From the NCBI GenBank assembly GCA_963716125.1, contig OY970294.1, positions 2,294,001 to 2,358,000 of the forward strand: 64,000 bases of DNA, written 5' to 3'. Shown one piece after another: positions 8,236 through 17,830 of the stretch. Numbering within the stretch: the first letter of the stretch is position 1; the number at the start of each line of letters is the position of its first letter. A model generated the notes under the pieces. That model ran no database searches. It saw nothing but the letters and a program-made list of their open reading frames with translations, and was not told where the DNA came from. Both the position numbers and the translations under genes were made by a program. The stretch comes from Acidiluteibacter sp963716125. Lineage in GTDB: Bacteria; Bacteroidota; Bacteroidia; Flavobacteriales_E; Vicingaceae.

Positions 8236-8361
8236 AATTTTATCGGTGATCATTAGAATTTAAAGTATGGCAATTCTTAATGCTGTAAACTTTACTAATT
8301 CTATTATTTAAAAGCTTCTCTTTAATAAGATTAGCTCATATACAACTATAAATTTTTAAAA

Positions 8362-10752
8362 ATGAAAATAATAATTGCATTTATATGCACACTATTGCTG
8401 AGTGTAAACCTTTGGGCTCAACAATTAAACGGAAAAGTTATGGATGAGAATAATGCACCTTTAATAGGCGCTACAGTTAAATCATCTACTGCTGAAATAA
8501 CAACAACGGATAAAAATGGAGGATTTAAATTAAATTGTCAACAAGGAATGGATATTACCATTTCTTACATAGGCTATTCCACCTATAAACAGAAAATTAC
8601 AACTTGCTCTAACAATCTTATTGCAAAACTGAGTACTTCTGAAAATAAGCTAAATCAAGTTGAAATAACCGCTACATCAAATAAAAATAAAATACTATTA
8701 CTTCAACCTAAAGCTATTGTAAAATTAGATAGCAATGAATTGAAAAGAGGTAATGGTCTTTTCTTAGATGATGCAATCAATGCTAATGTACCTGGAGTTT
8801 ATATGCAAAGACGAACTTCTTCAGCAGGACAACAGTTTAACATAAGAGGTTATGGCAATGGATTGGGTTTTAAAGGTGCTAGCAATAACTTTGATGGTCA
8901 AGGTTCTAAAGTGTATTATAATGGCATTCCTATTACTGATGCCGAAGGCGTTACGGTTTTAGATGATATCGATTTTGCTTCGGTTGATAAAGTTGAAGTT
9001 AGTAAAGGTCCTTCAGGTTCATTATATGGTTTAGCTATAGCTGGAGTGGTTAATTTACAAACTCAAAAAGCAGAAAAAAACAAAACAACTATTGGAGAAA
9101 ACTTTCTATTAGGTAGTTATGGTTTGTTGAGATCTACTACTTCCATAGCAATTGGTGGGGAGAAGTCTTCGCTTTTAGTTAATTATGGCCGTCAAGAGTT
9201 TGATGGATTTATGCCGCACACAGCATCTCAAAAAGACTTTGTGAACTTAATGGCTGATATTTCTATTAATCCAAAGCAATCCATCAGCACTTATTTTGGC
9301 TACAGTAATAGTTATGATGAAAGAAATGGTGAATTAACTGCCACTCAATATGATAATTTTGATTATTCAGGGAATCCTCGTTATATCAAAAATAATGCAC
9401 ATTCGGCGGTAAAATCTTTTAGAGCAGGTGTTTCACATAAATATAAGTTTAATAAATATGTGTCAAACAATACTACTTTCTTTGGCTCTTCTCAGTTGAT
9501 GAACAACAGTTCAGCAGGTGGTTGGTCTGATAAATCTCCGTTGAGTTACGGTTTGCGATCAACAATTGATTTGAATTTTAATCTTTCAGAAAATATTGGT
9601 TTGAGTAGTATAAGCGGAATTGAATTGCAAAAAACACAATCAGTTGCCAATAGTTATTCTATGACCTTAGATAGCACTAATCCTAGCGGATACAATGTGA
9701 TTGGAAGCTTAAGAGGAATTCAAGCATTATCAAGTGCTACGGCTACTTATTTTACGCAATGGACTGTTTCTTTACCTAAAGATTTTAGTGTAACTGCAGG
9801 TGTGAGTTTAAATAGCATGAATATTAGTACTGAAGATAGATTGTGGGCATTAAAAAACAATAAACCCGGAAATACAGTACCTAAAGAATACGAAAGAACT
9901 TTTGATGGTTTAGTATCTCCAACTGTATCTATTAATAAGAAAATTAATGATATAGCATCTATTTATGCTACTTATTCTATTGCTTATAAAACTCCTGTGG
10001 GTTCTCAATTCTACATTCCTTACACCAATGAGGTAAATCAAGATTTAGAAGCTGAAAAAGGCGCTCAAATTGAGGTGGGTACAAAAGGCAGTATGTTAAA
10101 TAATCGTTTGTACTATTCTGTAGCATTGTTTAATGCACGTTTTAGCAATAAATTAACAACTATTTCAGTACAAGATCAAGCAAATACCACCACTTTATAC
10201 TCCTATGTAACCAATGGTGGTGATTTGAATAATAATGGGTTAGAAGTTTTATTGAAGTATGAAGCCATGAAAAATAAAAATGGTTTTATTACTTCATTGA
10301 AGCCATTTGCTAATTTTACATATTCTGATTTTAAGTATGATAACTTTAATTATCAAAAAGTTGGAAAAGGTAGCTCAAACCAAGATACTGCTATTGTTTA
10401 TGATTATAGCGGCAATAAAGTTGCAGGTGTTCCTCAATTGGTTTTTAATGCAGGAATAGATCTTGACACTAAAATTGGTTTATATGGTAATTTAAATTAT
10501 AATTTCAGAGATAAAATGTACTATACTTCTGATAATTTGAATGAAACCAATAGCTTTGGTTTGTTGAATGCTAAAATTGGTTACCGAAAAACTATCAACC
10601 GCATAGGATTAGAGTTGTATGCAGGTGCCAATAACATTACAGGAGAGCAAAGTTATTATATGGTTTTTGTCAATCAATTGCCTGATGCTTATATCCCTGC
10701 ACCAAATGAAATTAACTATTTTGGAGGCATCAATTTGCATTATAATTTTTAA
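8362..10752 (+). CDS. TonB-dependent outer membrane receptor (haem/iron locus)
   Basis: 796 residues. A signal peptide (MKIIIAFICTLLLSVNLWA) is followed by a carboxypeptidase-regulatory-like domain (GKVMDENNAPLIGATVKSS). The plug follows (FLDDAINANVPGVYMQRR, QQFNIRGYGNG, KVEVSKGPSGSLYGLAIAGV), then a long beta-barrel ending in the terminal aromatic LHYNF. It imports a ligand using TonB energy. The next genes encode a haem/iron-type binding-protein ABC importer, so haem or a ferric chelate is the likely ligand. A perfect palindrome separates it from the binding-protein gene. Confidence 0.9.
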   Translation: MKIIIAFICTLLLSVNLWAQQLNGKVMDENNAPLIGATVKSSTAEITTTDKNGGFKLNCQQGMDITISYIGYSTYKQKITTCSNNLIAKLSTSENKLNQVEITATSNKNKILLLQPKAIVKLDSNELKRGNGLFLDDAINANVPGVYMQRRTSSAGQQFNIRGYGNGLGFKGASNNFDGQGSKVYYNGIPITDAEGVTVLDDIDFASVDKVEVSKGPSGSLYGLAIAGVVNLQTQKAEKNKTTIGENFLLGSYGLLRSTTSIAIGGEKSSLLVNYGRQEFDGFMPHTASQKDFVNLMADISINPKQSISTYFGYSNSYDERNGELTATQYDNFDYSGNPRYIKNNAHSAVKSFRAGVSHKYKFNKYVSNNTTFFGSSQLMNNSSAGGWSDKSPLSYGLRSTIDLNFNLSENIGLSSISGIELQKTQSVANSYSMTLDSTNPSGYNVIGSLRGIQALSSATATYFTQWTVSLPKDFSVTAGVSLNSMNISTEDRLWALKNNKPGNTVPKEYERTFDGLVSPTVSINKKINDIASIYATYSIAYKTPVGSQFYIPYTNEVNQDLEAEKGAQIEVGTKGSMLNNRLYYSVALFNARFSNKLTTISVQDQANTTTLYSYVTNGGDLNNNGLEVLLKYEAMKNKNGFITSLKPFANFTYSDFKYDNFNYQKVGKGSSNQDTAIVYDYSGNKVAGVPQLVFNAGIDLDTKIGLYGNLNYNFRDKMYYTSDNLNETNSFGLLNAKIGYRKTINRIGLELYAGANNITGEQSYYMVFVNQLPDAYIPAPNEINYFGGINLHYNF

Positions 10753-10765
10753 AATAATCTATTTT

Positions 10766-10785
10766 GGGGGAGAATATTCTCCCCC
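10766..10785. repeat. Perfect 20-bp palindrome between receptor and binding-protein genes
   Basis: GGGGGAGAATATTCTCCCCC is self-complementary over all 20 bases and lies 13 bases after the receptor stop codon. In RNA it would form a strong stem with a minimal loop. There is no long T run after it, so partial attenuation or mRNA 3'-end protection of the receptor message is more likely than full termination. Confidence 0.6.
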
Positions 10786-10803
10786 ATTTATAAATTTAAT
10801 ATT

Positions 10804-11676
10804 ATGAAAATCAGATATATATCAGTTTTATTTCTAATTACATTTATATCTTGTGGTAGATTTGGAAATGAAGAAAAAACCTCAGATTCAGAAGAAAGAA
10901 TAGTAAGTGCAGCCAAACAATATACTGAAATAATGTATGCCTTAGGTGTTGGAGATAAATTAGTTGCAGTTGATATTTCAAGTACTTATCCACCTGAAGT
11001 AAAAAAGTTACCCACTGTGGGTTATCACATGCATTTAAGTTTTGAAGGAATAATGGCAACAAAACCTACTTTACTTTTAGAAAGAGGCGGTAAATTTAGT
11101 ATTGGTCCTGAACATGTAGTCAGACAACTAAAAGAATTGAAAATTCCAACGAAAGAGTTTGAAAACAAAGCAGATGACATTGAATCAACTAAAGCATTAA
11201 TTACTGAAATGGCAAGCTTTTTTAACAGCAATGATAAGGTAGATGCAATCAACAAAAAATTAGATGCTGACATGGAAAAAGCTAAAGCCGAGCGTATGAA
11301 ATATGATGATACAGTGAAAGTTGTAGTAATCCATTACGGTCAAGCTATGAATGTATATATGGCAGTTGGCGGCAACAGTGTTGCTGCAAAAATGATAGAA
11401 TGGGCAGGCGGTAAAATTCCCGTTAATGAAAATGGTATGGCTAGAATTACATCCCCTGAAATTATAGCAAAAGCCAATCCTGATGTGATACTTTTAACTG
11501 ATTTTGGTTACGATAAACTAGGAAGTATGGATAAAATAATAGAATTACCTGGTGTCTCTTTAACCAACGCAGCTAAAAATGGTAAAATTTATCGTGTAGA
11601 AGAGCATGATTTAATTTATTTAGGGCCTAGAACAGGAGAAAATGTATTAAAATTACAACAATTGATTCATCAATAA
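10804..11676 (+). CDS. hmuT: Haem/iron ABC transporter substrate-binding lipoprotein
   Basis: 290 residues with lipobox LITFISC (Cys at residue 17), so it is anchored in a membrane and faces the periplasm. The body is a helical-backbone (class III) binding protein: RIVSAAKQYTEIMYALGVGD, VAVDISSTYPPEVKKLPTVG, IMATKPTLLLE, VGGNSVAAKMIEWAGG and ANPDVILLTDFGYDKLG. This matches the haemin-binding HmuT type better than the vitamin B12 BtuF type. It is followed by a FecCD permease and an ATPase. The exact ligand is inferred. Confidence 0.85.
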   Translation: MKIRYISVLFLITFISCGRFGNEEKTSDSEERIVSAAKQYTEIMYALGVGDKLVAVDISSTYPPEVKKLPTVGYHMHLSFEGIMATKPTLLLERGGKFSIGPEHVVRQLKELKIPTKEFENKADDIESTKALITEMASFFNSNDKVDAINKKLDADMEKAKAERMKYDDTVKVVVIHYGQAMNVYMAVGGNSVAAKMIEWAGGKIPVNENGMARITSPEIIAKANPDVILLTDFGYDKLGSMDKIIELPGVSLTNAAKNGKIYRVEEHDLIYLGPRTGENVLKLQQLIHQ

Positions 11677-11688
11677 TAAAATCATAAC

Positions 11689-12708
11689 TTGAAGAAATAC
11701 AATAAAATATATTACTTATTTGCAATTTTAATTTTAGCTATAAGTCTTGTTTCTATGAAATTGGGAGCAGTACATATTTCCTTAGATGAAATACTTAATT
11801 CCTTTAAAAATATTGGAAATATAGATGCTTCTAGTTTGAATGAACGCATCTTTATGGAAATTCGGCTTCCTAGAACAATATTAACCATTTTTGCAGGTGC
11901 TGCATTGGCCTTAGGTGGTGTTTTGATGCAAGGCTTGTTTCTAAACCCTATAGTAGAACCAGGTTTAATTGGCACTTCAAGTGGTGCTGCTTTTGGCGCT
12001 GCATTGTACTTTACTTTAGGTGCAAGCATTCCATTAGAAGTTGGAGAATGGACTTTGCCGCTAGCTGCTTGTATTGGTGCAGCTGTAGCAACCTATTTGG
12101 TATATTTTTTATCACAAAACAAATCGAATCGAAAAACCTCTACAATTGCATTACTTTTAATCGGAATAGCAATTAATGCGCTATTTTTAAGTGGTGTAGG
12201 CTTTTTGTCTTACATTGCTAGAGATCCACAAGCTAGATCTATTACTTTTTGGAATTTAGGAACTTTATCCGGTGCTAATTGGCATTCTGTTGTTATTGTG
12301 GGAATTACAACAATCATCTGTTTGCTTTTAGCATTGAGATATGCTAAATCGCTTAATGCGTTAATGTTAGGAGAAAATGAAGCCGAACATTTAGGAATAA
12401 ATGTAAAGAAATTGAAGTTAAAAGTATTAACAATCAATGTGATATTGGTTGCTGTTGCTACTTCTTTTATTGGAGTCATTGCATTTGTAGGTTTGATAGT
12501 TCCTCATTTATTACGCTTGATAAAAGGTTCCAATAGCAAATATTTAATGATTGGTAGCACCTTGTTAGGCGCTTTAATATTATGCATTGCAGATTTGTTG
12601 GCGAGATTACTCCTTGCTCCCGCTGAATTACCCATTGGAATAGTTACCACAATCGTTGGCGCTCCCATTTTTATTTATTTACTAAGAAAAATCGAATACT
12701 ACTTTTAG
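11689..12708 (+). CDS. hmuU: FecCD-type haem/iron ABC permease
   Basis: 339 residues with about nine to ten hydrophobic segments. Diagnostic stretches are EIRLPRTILTIFAGAALALG, VLMQGLFLNPIVEPGLIGTS, RDPQARSITFWNLGTLSGAN and FVGLIVPHLLRL. The last is the ATPase-coupling region. The start codon is TTG (11689-11691). The stop codon directly abuts the ATG of the ATPase gene, so translation is coupled. It is the inner membrane channel of the importer with the genes on either side. Confidence 0.93.
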   Translation: MKKYNKIYYLFAILILAISLVSMKLGAVHISLDEILNSFKNIGNIDASSLNERIFMEIRLPRTILTIFAGAALALGGVLMQGLFLNPIVEPGLIGTSSGAAFGAALYFTLGASIPLEVGEWTLPLAACIGAAVATYLVYFLSQNKSNRKTSTIALLLIGIAINALFLSGVGFLSYIARDPQARSITFWNLGTLSGANWHSVVIVGITTIICLLLALRYAKSLNALMLGENEAEHLGINVKKLKLKVLTINVILVAVATSFIGVIAFVGLIVPHLLRLIKGSNSKYLMIGSTLLGALILCIADLLARLLLAPAELPIGIVTTIVGAPIFIYLLRKIEYYF

Positions 12709-13485
12709 ATGATACAAACCAAAAACTTAACATATAGTATTGATGATAAAGTATTGATAAACAATTTATCATTGAATTTCAGTGAAGATAAATTAACTTT
12801 AATAGTGGGAGCTAATGGAGCCGGAAAGTCAACTTTAATACATTTACTGAGTCAAGAATTAAGCTTAACTGATGGGTCTATTTTATTTAATGACAGAGAC
12901 ATAGTATCAATATCTAAAGCAGAAATGGCGCAACAAAGAGCTGTATTATCTCAAGATGTAGAATTGTCGTTTCCGCTTTCTGTACAAGAAATTGTAATGA
13001 TGGGCAGGTATCCTCACTTTAAGAACAGTGCTAGTAATCAAGATATAAAAATCTGTGATGATGCCATGAAGTTTTTTAATGTTGACCAAATGATAGATAG
13101 AAATTATATGACTTTAAGTGGTGGAGAAAAACAAAGAGTACAATTTGCGAGAGTGGCTGCTCAGATTTGGCCGGATGATTCTAATAAAACGAAGTATTTA
13201 TTTCTAGATGAACCCCTTACCTATTTAGATATCTATTTTCAGTATCAATTCATGGACAAATTAAAAGAATTAATGAAATTGCAGAAAATGATTATAATAG
13301 GTGTAGTTCACGACATCAATTTAGCTTTTCAATATGCTGATAATGTGGTGATGTTGTCCAAAGGAAATAAGATAGCTGATGGAGCTAACAAAGCTGTTTT
13401 TACGTCTGAAAATATAAAAAAAACTTTCAGTATGGAAGCCAAATTTTTTCAAGATGAGGCCAATAAAGAATATATCTGTTTTTGA
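12709..13485 (+). CDS. hmuV: Haem/iron ABC transporter ATPase
   Basis: 258 residues with Walker A GANGAGKS near residue 35. The Q-loop region is RAVLSQDVELSFPLSVQEIV, the signature LSGGEKQR, Walker B YLFLDEPLTYLD and the switch His in VVHDINLAF. VMMGRYPHF is typical of the FecE/HmuV group. It directly follows the permease with no gap and ends in a bidirectional terminator, closing the uptake operon. Confidence 0.93.
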   Translation: MIQTKNLTYSIDDKVLINNLSLNFSEDKLTLIVGANGAGKSTLIHLLSQELSLTDGSILFNDRDIVSISKAEMAQQRAVLSQDVELSFPLSVQEIVMMGRYPHFKNSASNQDIKICDDAMKFFNVDQMIDRNYMTLSGGEKQRVQFARVAAQIWPDDSNKTKYLFLDEPLTYLDIYFQYQFMDKLKELMKLQKMIIIGVVHDINLAFQYADNVVMLSKGNKIADGANKAVFTSENIKKTFSMEAKFFQDEANKEYICF

Positions 13486-13486
13486 G

Positions 13487-13526
13487 AAAAGACTGGAGTT
13501 TTACTTATTAAAACTCCAGTCTTTTT
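13487..13526. terminator. Bidirectional terminator between hmuV and creD
   Basis: A 16-bp perfect stem (AAAAGACTGGAGTTTT at 13487-13502 and its complement at 13510-13525) closes a 7-nt loop. It has A and T tracts on its two sides and sits between two convergent genes, so it can end transcription from both. Confidence 0.9.
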
Positions 13527-13547
13527 AAACTTTTACACTTTTTGGAA

Positions 13548-14879
13548 TTACTTCCCTTTCGAGATTTCATACCAATCTATTTTTCGAGTGGCAAACATTA
13601 CAGTAGCCAATACTACAAATAAACCAACACTTCCTACCAATAGTGAGAAATCTTCTAATTGTAGTATCACAAACACAAAACCATACAGAATTACAAGTGT
13701 TCCACTTAATAATGCCGTAAATTTCATTTGCCCAAAAAAGGAATGCACATAAATGGTAATTAATGAGATAACGGCTATTGCAGAAACAAGATATGCTAAG
13801 GTAAAACTTGCTTTTTCGGAAATAGACAGCAATAAAGTGTAGAAAATAATCAAGGCAAAGCCTACCAATAGGTACTGAATGGGATGAATTCGTTTCTTAT
13901 TAATGACTTCAATAAAAAAGAAGATTAAAAAACTCAGCGCAATAATCATAAAAGCATATTTTGCTGATCTCTCATTCTTTTGATATTGGTCGACTCCTAA
14001 CATTAAATTCAAACCAAACTCAGAACCAAATAATGTATGCTGATTTCCCATCCATTGTTGAGGAAAATTACGATTGAGCTGTAATATTTTCCAATTTACA
14101 TCAAAACCTTCTTTAGTAATGTGATGCGTGTCAGGTAAAAAATTACCACTAAAACTCGGATTGGGCCATTTTGATGTTAAAATCACTTCAGTCTCCTCTC
14201 CTATTGGGTTAAAATACAAATTATTACTCCCATTAATGGATAACGAAGTTTTAAAATTCAATACGTTCAAACTATCTTCAAATTGTATTGGAGCAGAAAT
14301 GCCTGAACTAAAAATATCATTATTAGGTATTCCAGGACCCATATTTACCTTTTGATTATTTAGCGATACAACTACTTTCTCATTTACACCCCTTAAATCG
14401 CTTATACCAAAGCTCATATAAGCTTCTTGCCAAATAATGTCTTCGGGTGCTACTCTCAACTTTGAAAAATCGGGCAAATCAAATTTTCCATTTATATCAA
14501 GATTTGTTTTGTACAATACTGATTCATAGATACCTCTATGTCTAACTTCAGGTAATATTTCTCCATTTATTTTAAGATTCTCAGGCAAAAAATGAGCAAA
14601 TTCTTTTATCTTGGTCATTTCCTTTTTATCTGTCATGACCACTTTCAGATAAGGAATACTAATAATTGGACCGCTAATCGTTTGTTCATTACCCCATTTG
14701 CTATTTATTTCTCTAATTGCTTCCTCTTGTCTATACTGGCGTTCACGGATTAAATCTTGAACCATAGAAGTTGGAATCAATAGAATTAAAACTAAAAAGG
14801 CAACAGAAAAAATTTTGAATGAAATGGAATTTCTAAACCAACGGTTTAATTTTTCGAAGAAGCTGCTTTGTTCTGACAT
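13548..14879 (-). CDS. creD: CreD-like inner membrane protein
   Basis: 443 residues. An N-terminal membrane helix (ISFKIFSVAFLVLILLIPTS) is followed by LIRERQYRQEEAIREINSKWG and GPIISIPYL, the characteristic start of CreD. A long soluble periplasmic domain comes next. The C-terminal third has five or so membrane segments with KKRIHPIQYLLVGFALIIFY, the best-conserved CreD region. In enterobacteria CreD belongs to the CreBC regulon and affects envelope integrity. No CreBC pair lies next to it here. It appears to be a single-gene unit. Confidence 0.93.
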   Translation of the reverse strand: MSEQSSFFEKLNRWFRNSISFKIFSVAFLVLILLIPTSMVQDLIRERQYRQEEAIREINSKWGNEQTISGPIISIPYLKVVMTDKKEMTKIKEFAHFLPENLKINGEILPEVRHRGIYESVLYKTNLDINGKFDLPDFSKLRVAPEDIIWQEAYMSFGISDLRGVNEKVVVSLNNQKVNMGPGIPNNDIFSSGISAPIQFEDSLNVLNFKTSLSINGSNNLYFNPIGEETEVILTSKWPNPSFSGNFLPDTHHITKEGFDVNWKILQLNRNFPQQWMGNQHTLFGSEFGLNLMLGVDQYQKNERSAKYAFMIIALSFLIFFFIEVINKKRIHPIQYLLVGFALIIFYTLLLSISEKASFTLAYLVSAIAVISLITIYVHSFFGQMKFTALLSGTLVILYGFVFVILQLEDFSLLVGSVGLFVVLATVMFATRKIDWYEISKGK

Positions 14880-14995
14880 ATTTATTTTTGTTTAGGATTA
14901 GACCCAATAACGATATAGATTAAAACCTTATTAGTGAGTGGGTTTTAATAATTGTTAAATTTAACGAAAGAAAATAAAGTACATTCTTTACTAAA

Positions 14996-15847
14996 CTATA
15001 ATGGAAAAACTTCCAAAGCTAACTTTTGAGACGTAGCAAATTCCTCCATGGAAATATGAGTTGAAATTTTGTTCTCATCAAAATAATCTATCATTTTCTC
15101 TGTAGGCATATTTCCTGTTAAATCGTCTGCGGCCATGGGACAACCTCCAAATCCTTTGATTGCTCCATCAAACTTTCTACATCCACTTTTGTAGGCTGCA
15201 TCTACTTTTTCCCTCCATTTATCAGGTGTTGTATGTAAATGAGCTCCAAATTCTATTTCATTGAATTCTTTAATTAAATTATTGAATAATAAGGTGATAT
15301 TTCCAGGAGTTGATACGCCAATTGTATCAGATAAAGCAATATTGCCGATTTCTAATTGTTGCAATTTTGATGTCCATTCCAACGCAATTTCAGGGCTATA
15401 AACATCGCCATAAGGATTGCCAAAAGCCATAGAAATATACAACATTAATTTTTTATTATTCTGAATGCAAAGGTTTTGTATTTTCTCCACTCTTTCCAAA
15501 GATTCTTGAATGGATGAATTGGTATTTCTCTGTTGAAAGGTTTCAGAAATGGAAAACGGGAATCCCAAATAATCTATTTCATCCCACTGAATGGCATCTT
15601 CAGCTCCTCTTTGATTGGCAACTATTGCCAATAATTTCGATTGAGTAGAACTTAAATCTAACCCTTTCAAAACTTTTGCTGTATCAGCCATTTGAGGGAT
15701 TGCTTTTGGAGAAACAAAGCTTCCAAAATCTATTGTATGAAAACCTACTTTTAGCAATTGATTGATATATTTTATCTTCTTATCAGTTGGAATAAAATCA
15801 TGTAGACCTTGCATAGCATCCCTTGGACATTCAGTTATTTGAATCAT
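14996..15847 (-). CDS. Hydroxymethylglutaryl-CoA lyase family protein
   Basis: 283 residues forming a TIM-barrel aldolase. The N-terminal ITECPRDAMQGLHDFIPTD holds the metal/acid RD pair. HLHTTPDKW gives metal-binding His residues. FDGAIKGFGGCPMAADDLTG contains the catalytic Cys loop GGCP. The family cleaves HMG-CoA to acetyl-CoA and acetoacetate, the last step of leucine breakdown. Its start overlaps the end of pyrD by 4 bases (ATGA), an odd operon partner. Related homocitrate-type enzymes are less likely because of the GGCP loop and short length. Confidence 0.88.
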   Translation of the reverse strand: MIQITECPRDAMQGLHDFIPTDKKIKYINQLLKVGFHTIDFGSFVSPKAIPQMADTAKVLKGLDLSSTQSKLLAIVANQRGAEDAIQWDEIDYLGFPFSISETFQQRNTNSSIQESLERVEKIQNLCIQNNKKLMLYISMAFGNPYGDVYSPEIALEWTSKLQQLEIGNIALSDTIGVSTPGNITLLFNNLIKEFNEIEFGAHLHTTPDKWREKVDAAYKSGCRKFDGAIKGFGGCPMAADDLTGNMPTEKMIDYFDENKISTHISMEEFATSQKLALEVFPL

Positions 15848-16890
15848 TTTTTCTTAGCTTTAAAGTATTTTACTAACCCTTGATTAATCTTTTTAATTGT
15901 TTTTGGACCTCCAAATATGAATCCACTGTAAACCTGCACTAAATCAGCTCCTGCTTCTATTTTTTCTATGGCATCTTCAGCCGTTTGAATTCCACCAACT
16001 CCTATAATAACCATATTATTAGTAGAATTGCTTCTTAAATATTTCACAACTTCTGTTGCTCTTTGTTTTAAAGGTTGACCACTTAAACCTCCTGCACCAA
16101 TTGATTCAATTTCTTTAGAAGTTGCTTTAATAGTTGATCGGTTAATAGTAGTATTGGTTGCAATCACACCATTTATTTTCGTTATTTCTACAATTTCTAT
16201 AATATCATCCAATTGACTATTAGTTAAATCAGGTGCTATTTTCAGTAAAATTGGTTTTGGTTTTGAATTTAAAAGATTAAGTTGTTGTAAATTATTTAAA
16301 AGATGGGTTAAAGGTTCTTTTTCCTGTAATTCTCTTAAATTTGGTGTGTTAGGAGAACTAACATTAACAACAAAATAATCAACAACATCAAAAAGTGCTT
16401 CAAAACAATAACGGTAATCTTGCTCTGCATTTTCATTTGGAGTAATTTTATTTTTCCCAATATTTCCTCCAACAATTAAGCCTTTAGGTCGATTATGCAA
16501 TCGTAACACAGCAGCATCCACCCCACCATTATTAAATCCCATTCTATTAATGATTGCGCTGTCATCAATCAACCTAAACAAACGAGGCTTAGGATTTCCA
16601 TCTTGCGGTAAAGGTGTTAAAGTTCCTATTTCAATAAAACCAAAACCAAAAGCAGATAATTCTTTGTACAACTTAGCGTCTTTATCAAAACCTGCAGCCA
16701 ATCCAACCGGATTAGGAAAATGAAGCCCCATTATTTCTTTGGCTAACAAACTACTTTTAACATGATAAACTTTTCTAGCCCATTTTAAAGCCAAAGAGTT
16801 ACCAACAAAAGCTTTTATTACTTTAAAAGTAAAATGATGAACTTTTTCAGCATCAAATTGAAATAAAATAGATTTGATAATCTTATACAT
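15844..16890 (-). CDS. pyrD: Dihydroorotate dehydrogenase (quinone), class 2
   Basis: 348 residues. The N-terminal helices (MYKIIKSILFQFDAEKVHHF) are those of the membrane-associated class 2 enzyme. NPVGLAAGFDKDAKLYKELS, GFIEIGTLTPLPQDGNPKPR, FNNGGVDA, VVNVSSPNTPNLRELQ with the catalytic Ser, and GVGGIQTAEDAIEKIEAGA (FMN phosphate site) are all present. It oxidises dihydroorotate to orotate with quinone as acceptor in pyrimidine synthesis. It is the first gene of a two-gene operon with the lyase. Confidence 0.97.
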   Translation of the reverse strand: MYKIIKSILFQFDAEKVHHFTFKVIKAFVGNSLALKWARKVYHVKSSLLAKEIMGLHFPNPVGLAAGFDKDAKLYKELSAFGFGFIEIGTLTPLPQDGNPKPRLFRLIDDSAIINRMGFNNGGVDAAVLRLHNRPKGLIVGGNIGKNKITPNENAEQDYRYCFEALFDVVDYFVVNVSSPNTPNLRELQEKEPLTHLLNNLQQLNLLNSKPKPILLKIAPDLTNSQLDDIIEIVEITKINGVIATNTTINRSTIKATSKEIESIGAGGLSGQPLKQRATEVVKYLRSNSTNNMVIIGVGGIQTAEDAIEKIEAGADLVQVYSGFIFGGPKTIKKINQGLVKYFKAKKK

Positions 16891-16936
16891 ATCGAAAAAT
16901 TAAGGTGCAAAACTAAGCACAAGCCTTCAAATTACT

Positions 16937-16944
16937 TAATTTTG
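16937..16944 (+). promoter_or_regulatory. TAnnTTTG -7 box
   Basis: TAATTTTG fits the Bacteroidota -7 consensus TAnnTTTG and lies about 40-50 bases before the protein start at 16988. No convincing -33 box was found. Confidence 0.5.
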
Positions 16945-16987
16945 CACACCCAAACTTACTACAAAATGAATATTGAAACTAAATTAT

Positions 16988-17383
16988 ATGGATCTCATTT
17001 TTCTTAAAGAATTTAAGGCCATGTTCGTCTATAAAGTCGAGCCCAATATTATTTATCTAAAATTTAAGGAAGCAGTTGATTTAGAAGAAGAAGAAATGAA
17101 ATCAATAATTGAATTTACTCTTCAATTTTCTGAAATAGGTTATATATATTATATTACTGACGTTAGAGTTCAATTGCACACTATGAGTCAAGAGGCTCGT
17201 TCATTTTTAGCAAATCATACTAAAGCTAAAGAATTAGGCATTAAAAGTGCCATTCTTGCTGAAAACATTGGGGTTAGATTAGTTGCCAATTTTTATATTT
17301 CAGTGATGAAACCTAACATACCCACAAAGCTATTTAAAGATGAAGATACTGCTTTAAAATGGCTGCAATCGTTTAATTCTTAA
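16988..17383 (+). CDS. Small cytosolic protein, STAS/SpoIIAA-like fold suspected
   Basis: About 131 residues from MDLIFLKEFKAMFVY; a TTG five codons earlier is a possible alternative. A different-frame ATG at 16966 gives only 13 codons. The protein alternates short strands and helices: NIIYLKFKEAVDLEEEEMKS, YYITDVRVQLHTMSQEARSF, and SAILAENIGVRLVANFYISV. This resembles Bacteroidota proteins with a SpoIIAA/STAS-like layout. No catalytic motif is visible. It converges with and overlaps the XRE regulator gene by 11 bases at the 3' ends. Confidence 0.65.
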   Translation: MDLIFLKEFKAMFVYKVEPNIIYLKFKEAVDLEEEEMKSIIEFTLQFSEIGYIYYITDVRVQLHTMSQEARSFLANHTKAKELGIKSAILAENIGVRLVANFYISVMKPNIPTKLFKDEDTALKWLQSFNS

Positions 17384-17816
17384 AAGTTTCAAATGTATTA
17401 TCTGAATAAAAGATAATTATCTTCTCTATTTGCTTTTCAGCTTTCAATTGTTTTATTGATTTAGGATTTTTTTCTTTGTTTTCAACCTTATCAAGCATTT
17501 CATGCTTAGTATTCTCGTTATTTTCTGCTACTTCTTTAATAGGTTGTTGTTCCTTAACTTTTTCAATAGGTTGTTCAATTTCAACTTCTGCTTTTACAAT
17601 AGCATCTTCATCGGCTTGTTTCCCATTAATCAACCATTGTGCATCAATCTTGGGAAAATGCACTATAATTTTTTGAATAAAATCTAAACTTGGTTTGTTT
17701 CTGCCATTTAAAATATGTGATACACTTGAGCGTTGTACCCCAATTTTATCTGCGAAACTAGAAGGTGTCTCATTGTAAACCTTCATTACATATTTGAACC
17801 GATCAATTAAATTCAT
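17373..17816 (-). CDS. XRE-family transcriptional regulator
   Basis: About 147 residues from MNLIDRFKYVMKVYNETPSS. The helix-turn-helix (SFADKIGVQRSSVSHILNGR, then KPSLDFIQKIIVHFP) fills residues 15-55, followed by WLINGKQ. The C-terminal half is an acidic/basic low-complexity tail with a final IIIFYSDNTFETFKN. An upstream ATG at 17849 would add eleven residues. I prefer 17816 because a TACATTTG -7 box lies just before it, which would make the mRNA almost leaderless. A palindrome overlapping that box may be its own operator. Confidence 0.85.
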   Translation of the reverse strand: MNLIDRFKYVMKVYNETPSSFADKIGVQRSSVSHILNGRNKPSLDFIQKIIVHFPKIDAQWLINGKQADEDAIVKAEVEIEQPIEKVKEQQPIKEVAENNENTKHEMLDKVENKEKNPKSIKQLKAEKQIEKIIIFYSDNTFETFKN

Positions 17817-17818
17817 GT

Positions 17819-17830
17819 TACAAATGTAAT
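17819..17830. promoter_or_regulatory. Palindrome TTACAAATGTAA over the XRE promoter
   Basis: TTACA and TGTAA arms with a two-base centre overlap the TACATTTG -7 box on the minus strand, immediately before the regulator start codon. Near-copies recur at 18030-18040 and, inverted, at 18062-18070 in the same intergenic region. This spacing suggests an autoregulatory operator, but the same letters also form -7 boxes. Confidence 0.45.

Noticed and set aside
10844..11273. Minus-strand open frames inside the haem-binding lipoprotein gene
   Set aside because: Shadows of the coding strand, which has clear family motifs.
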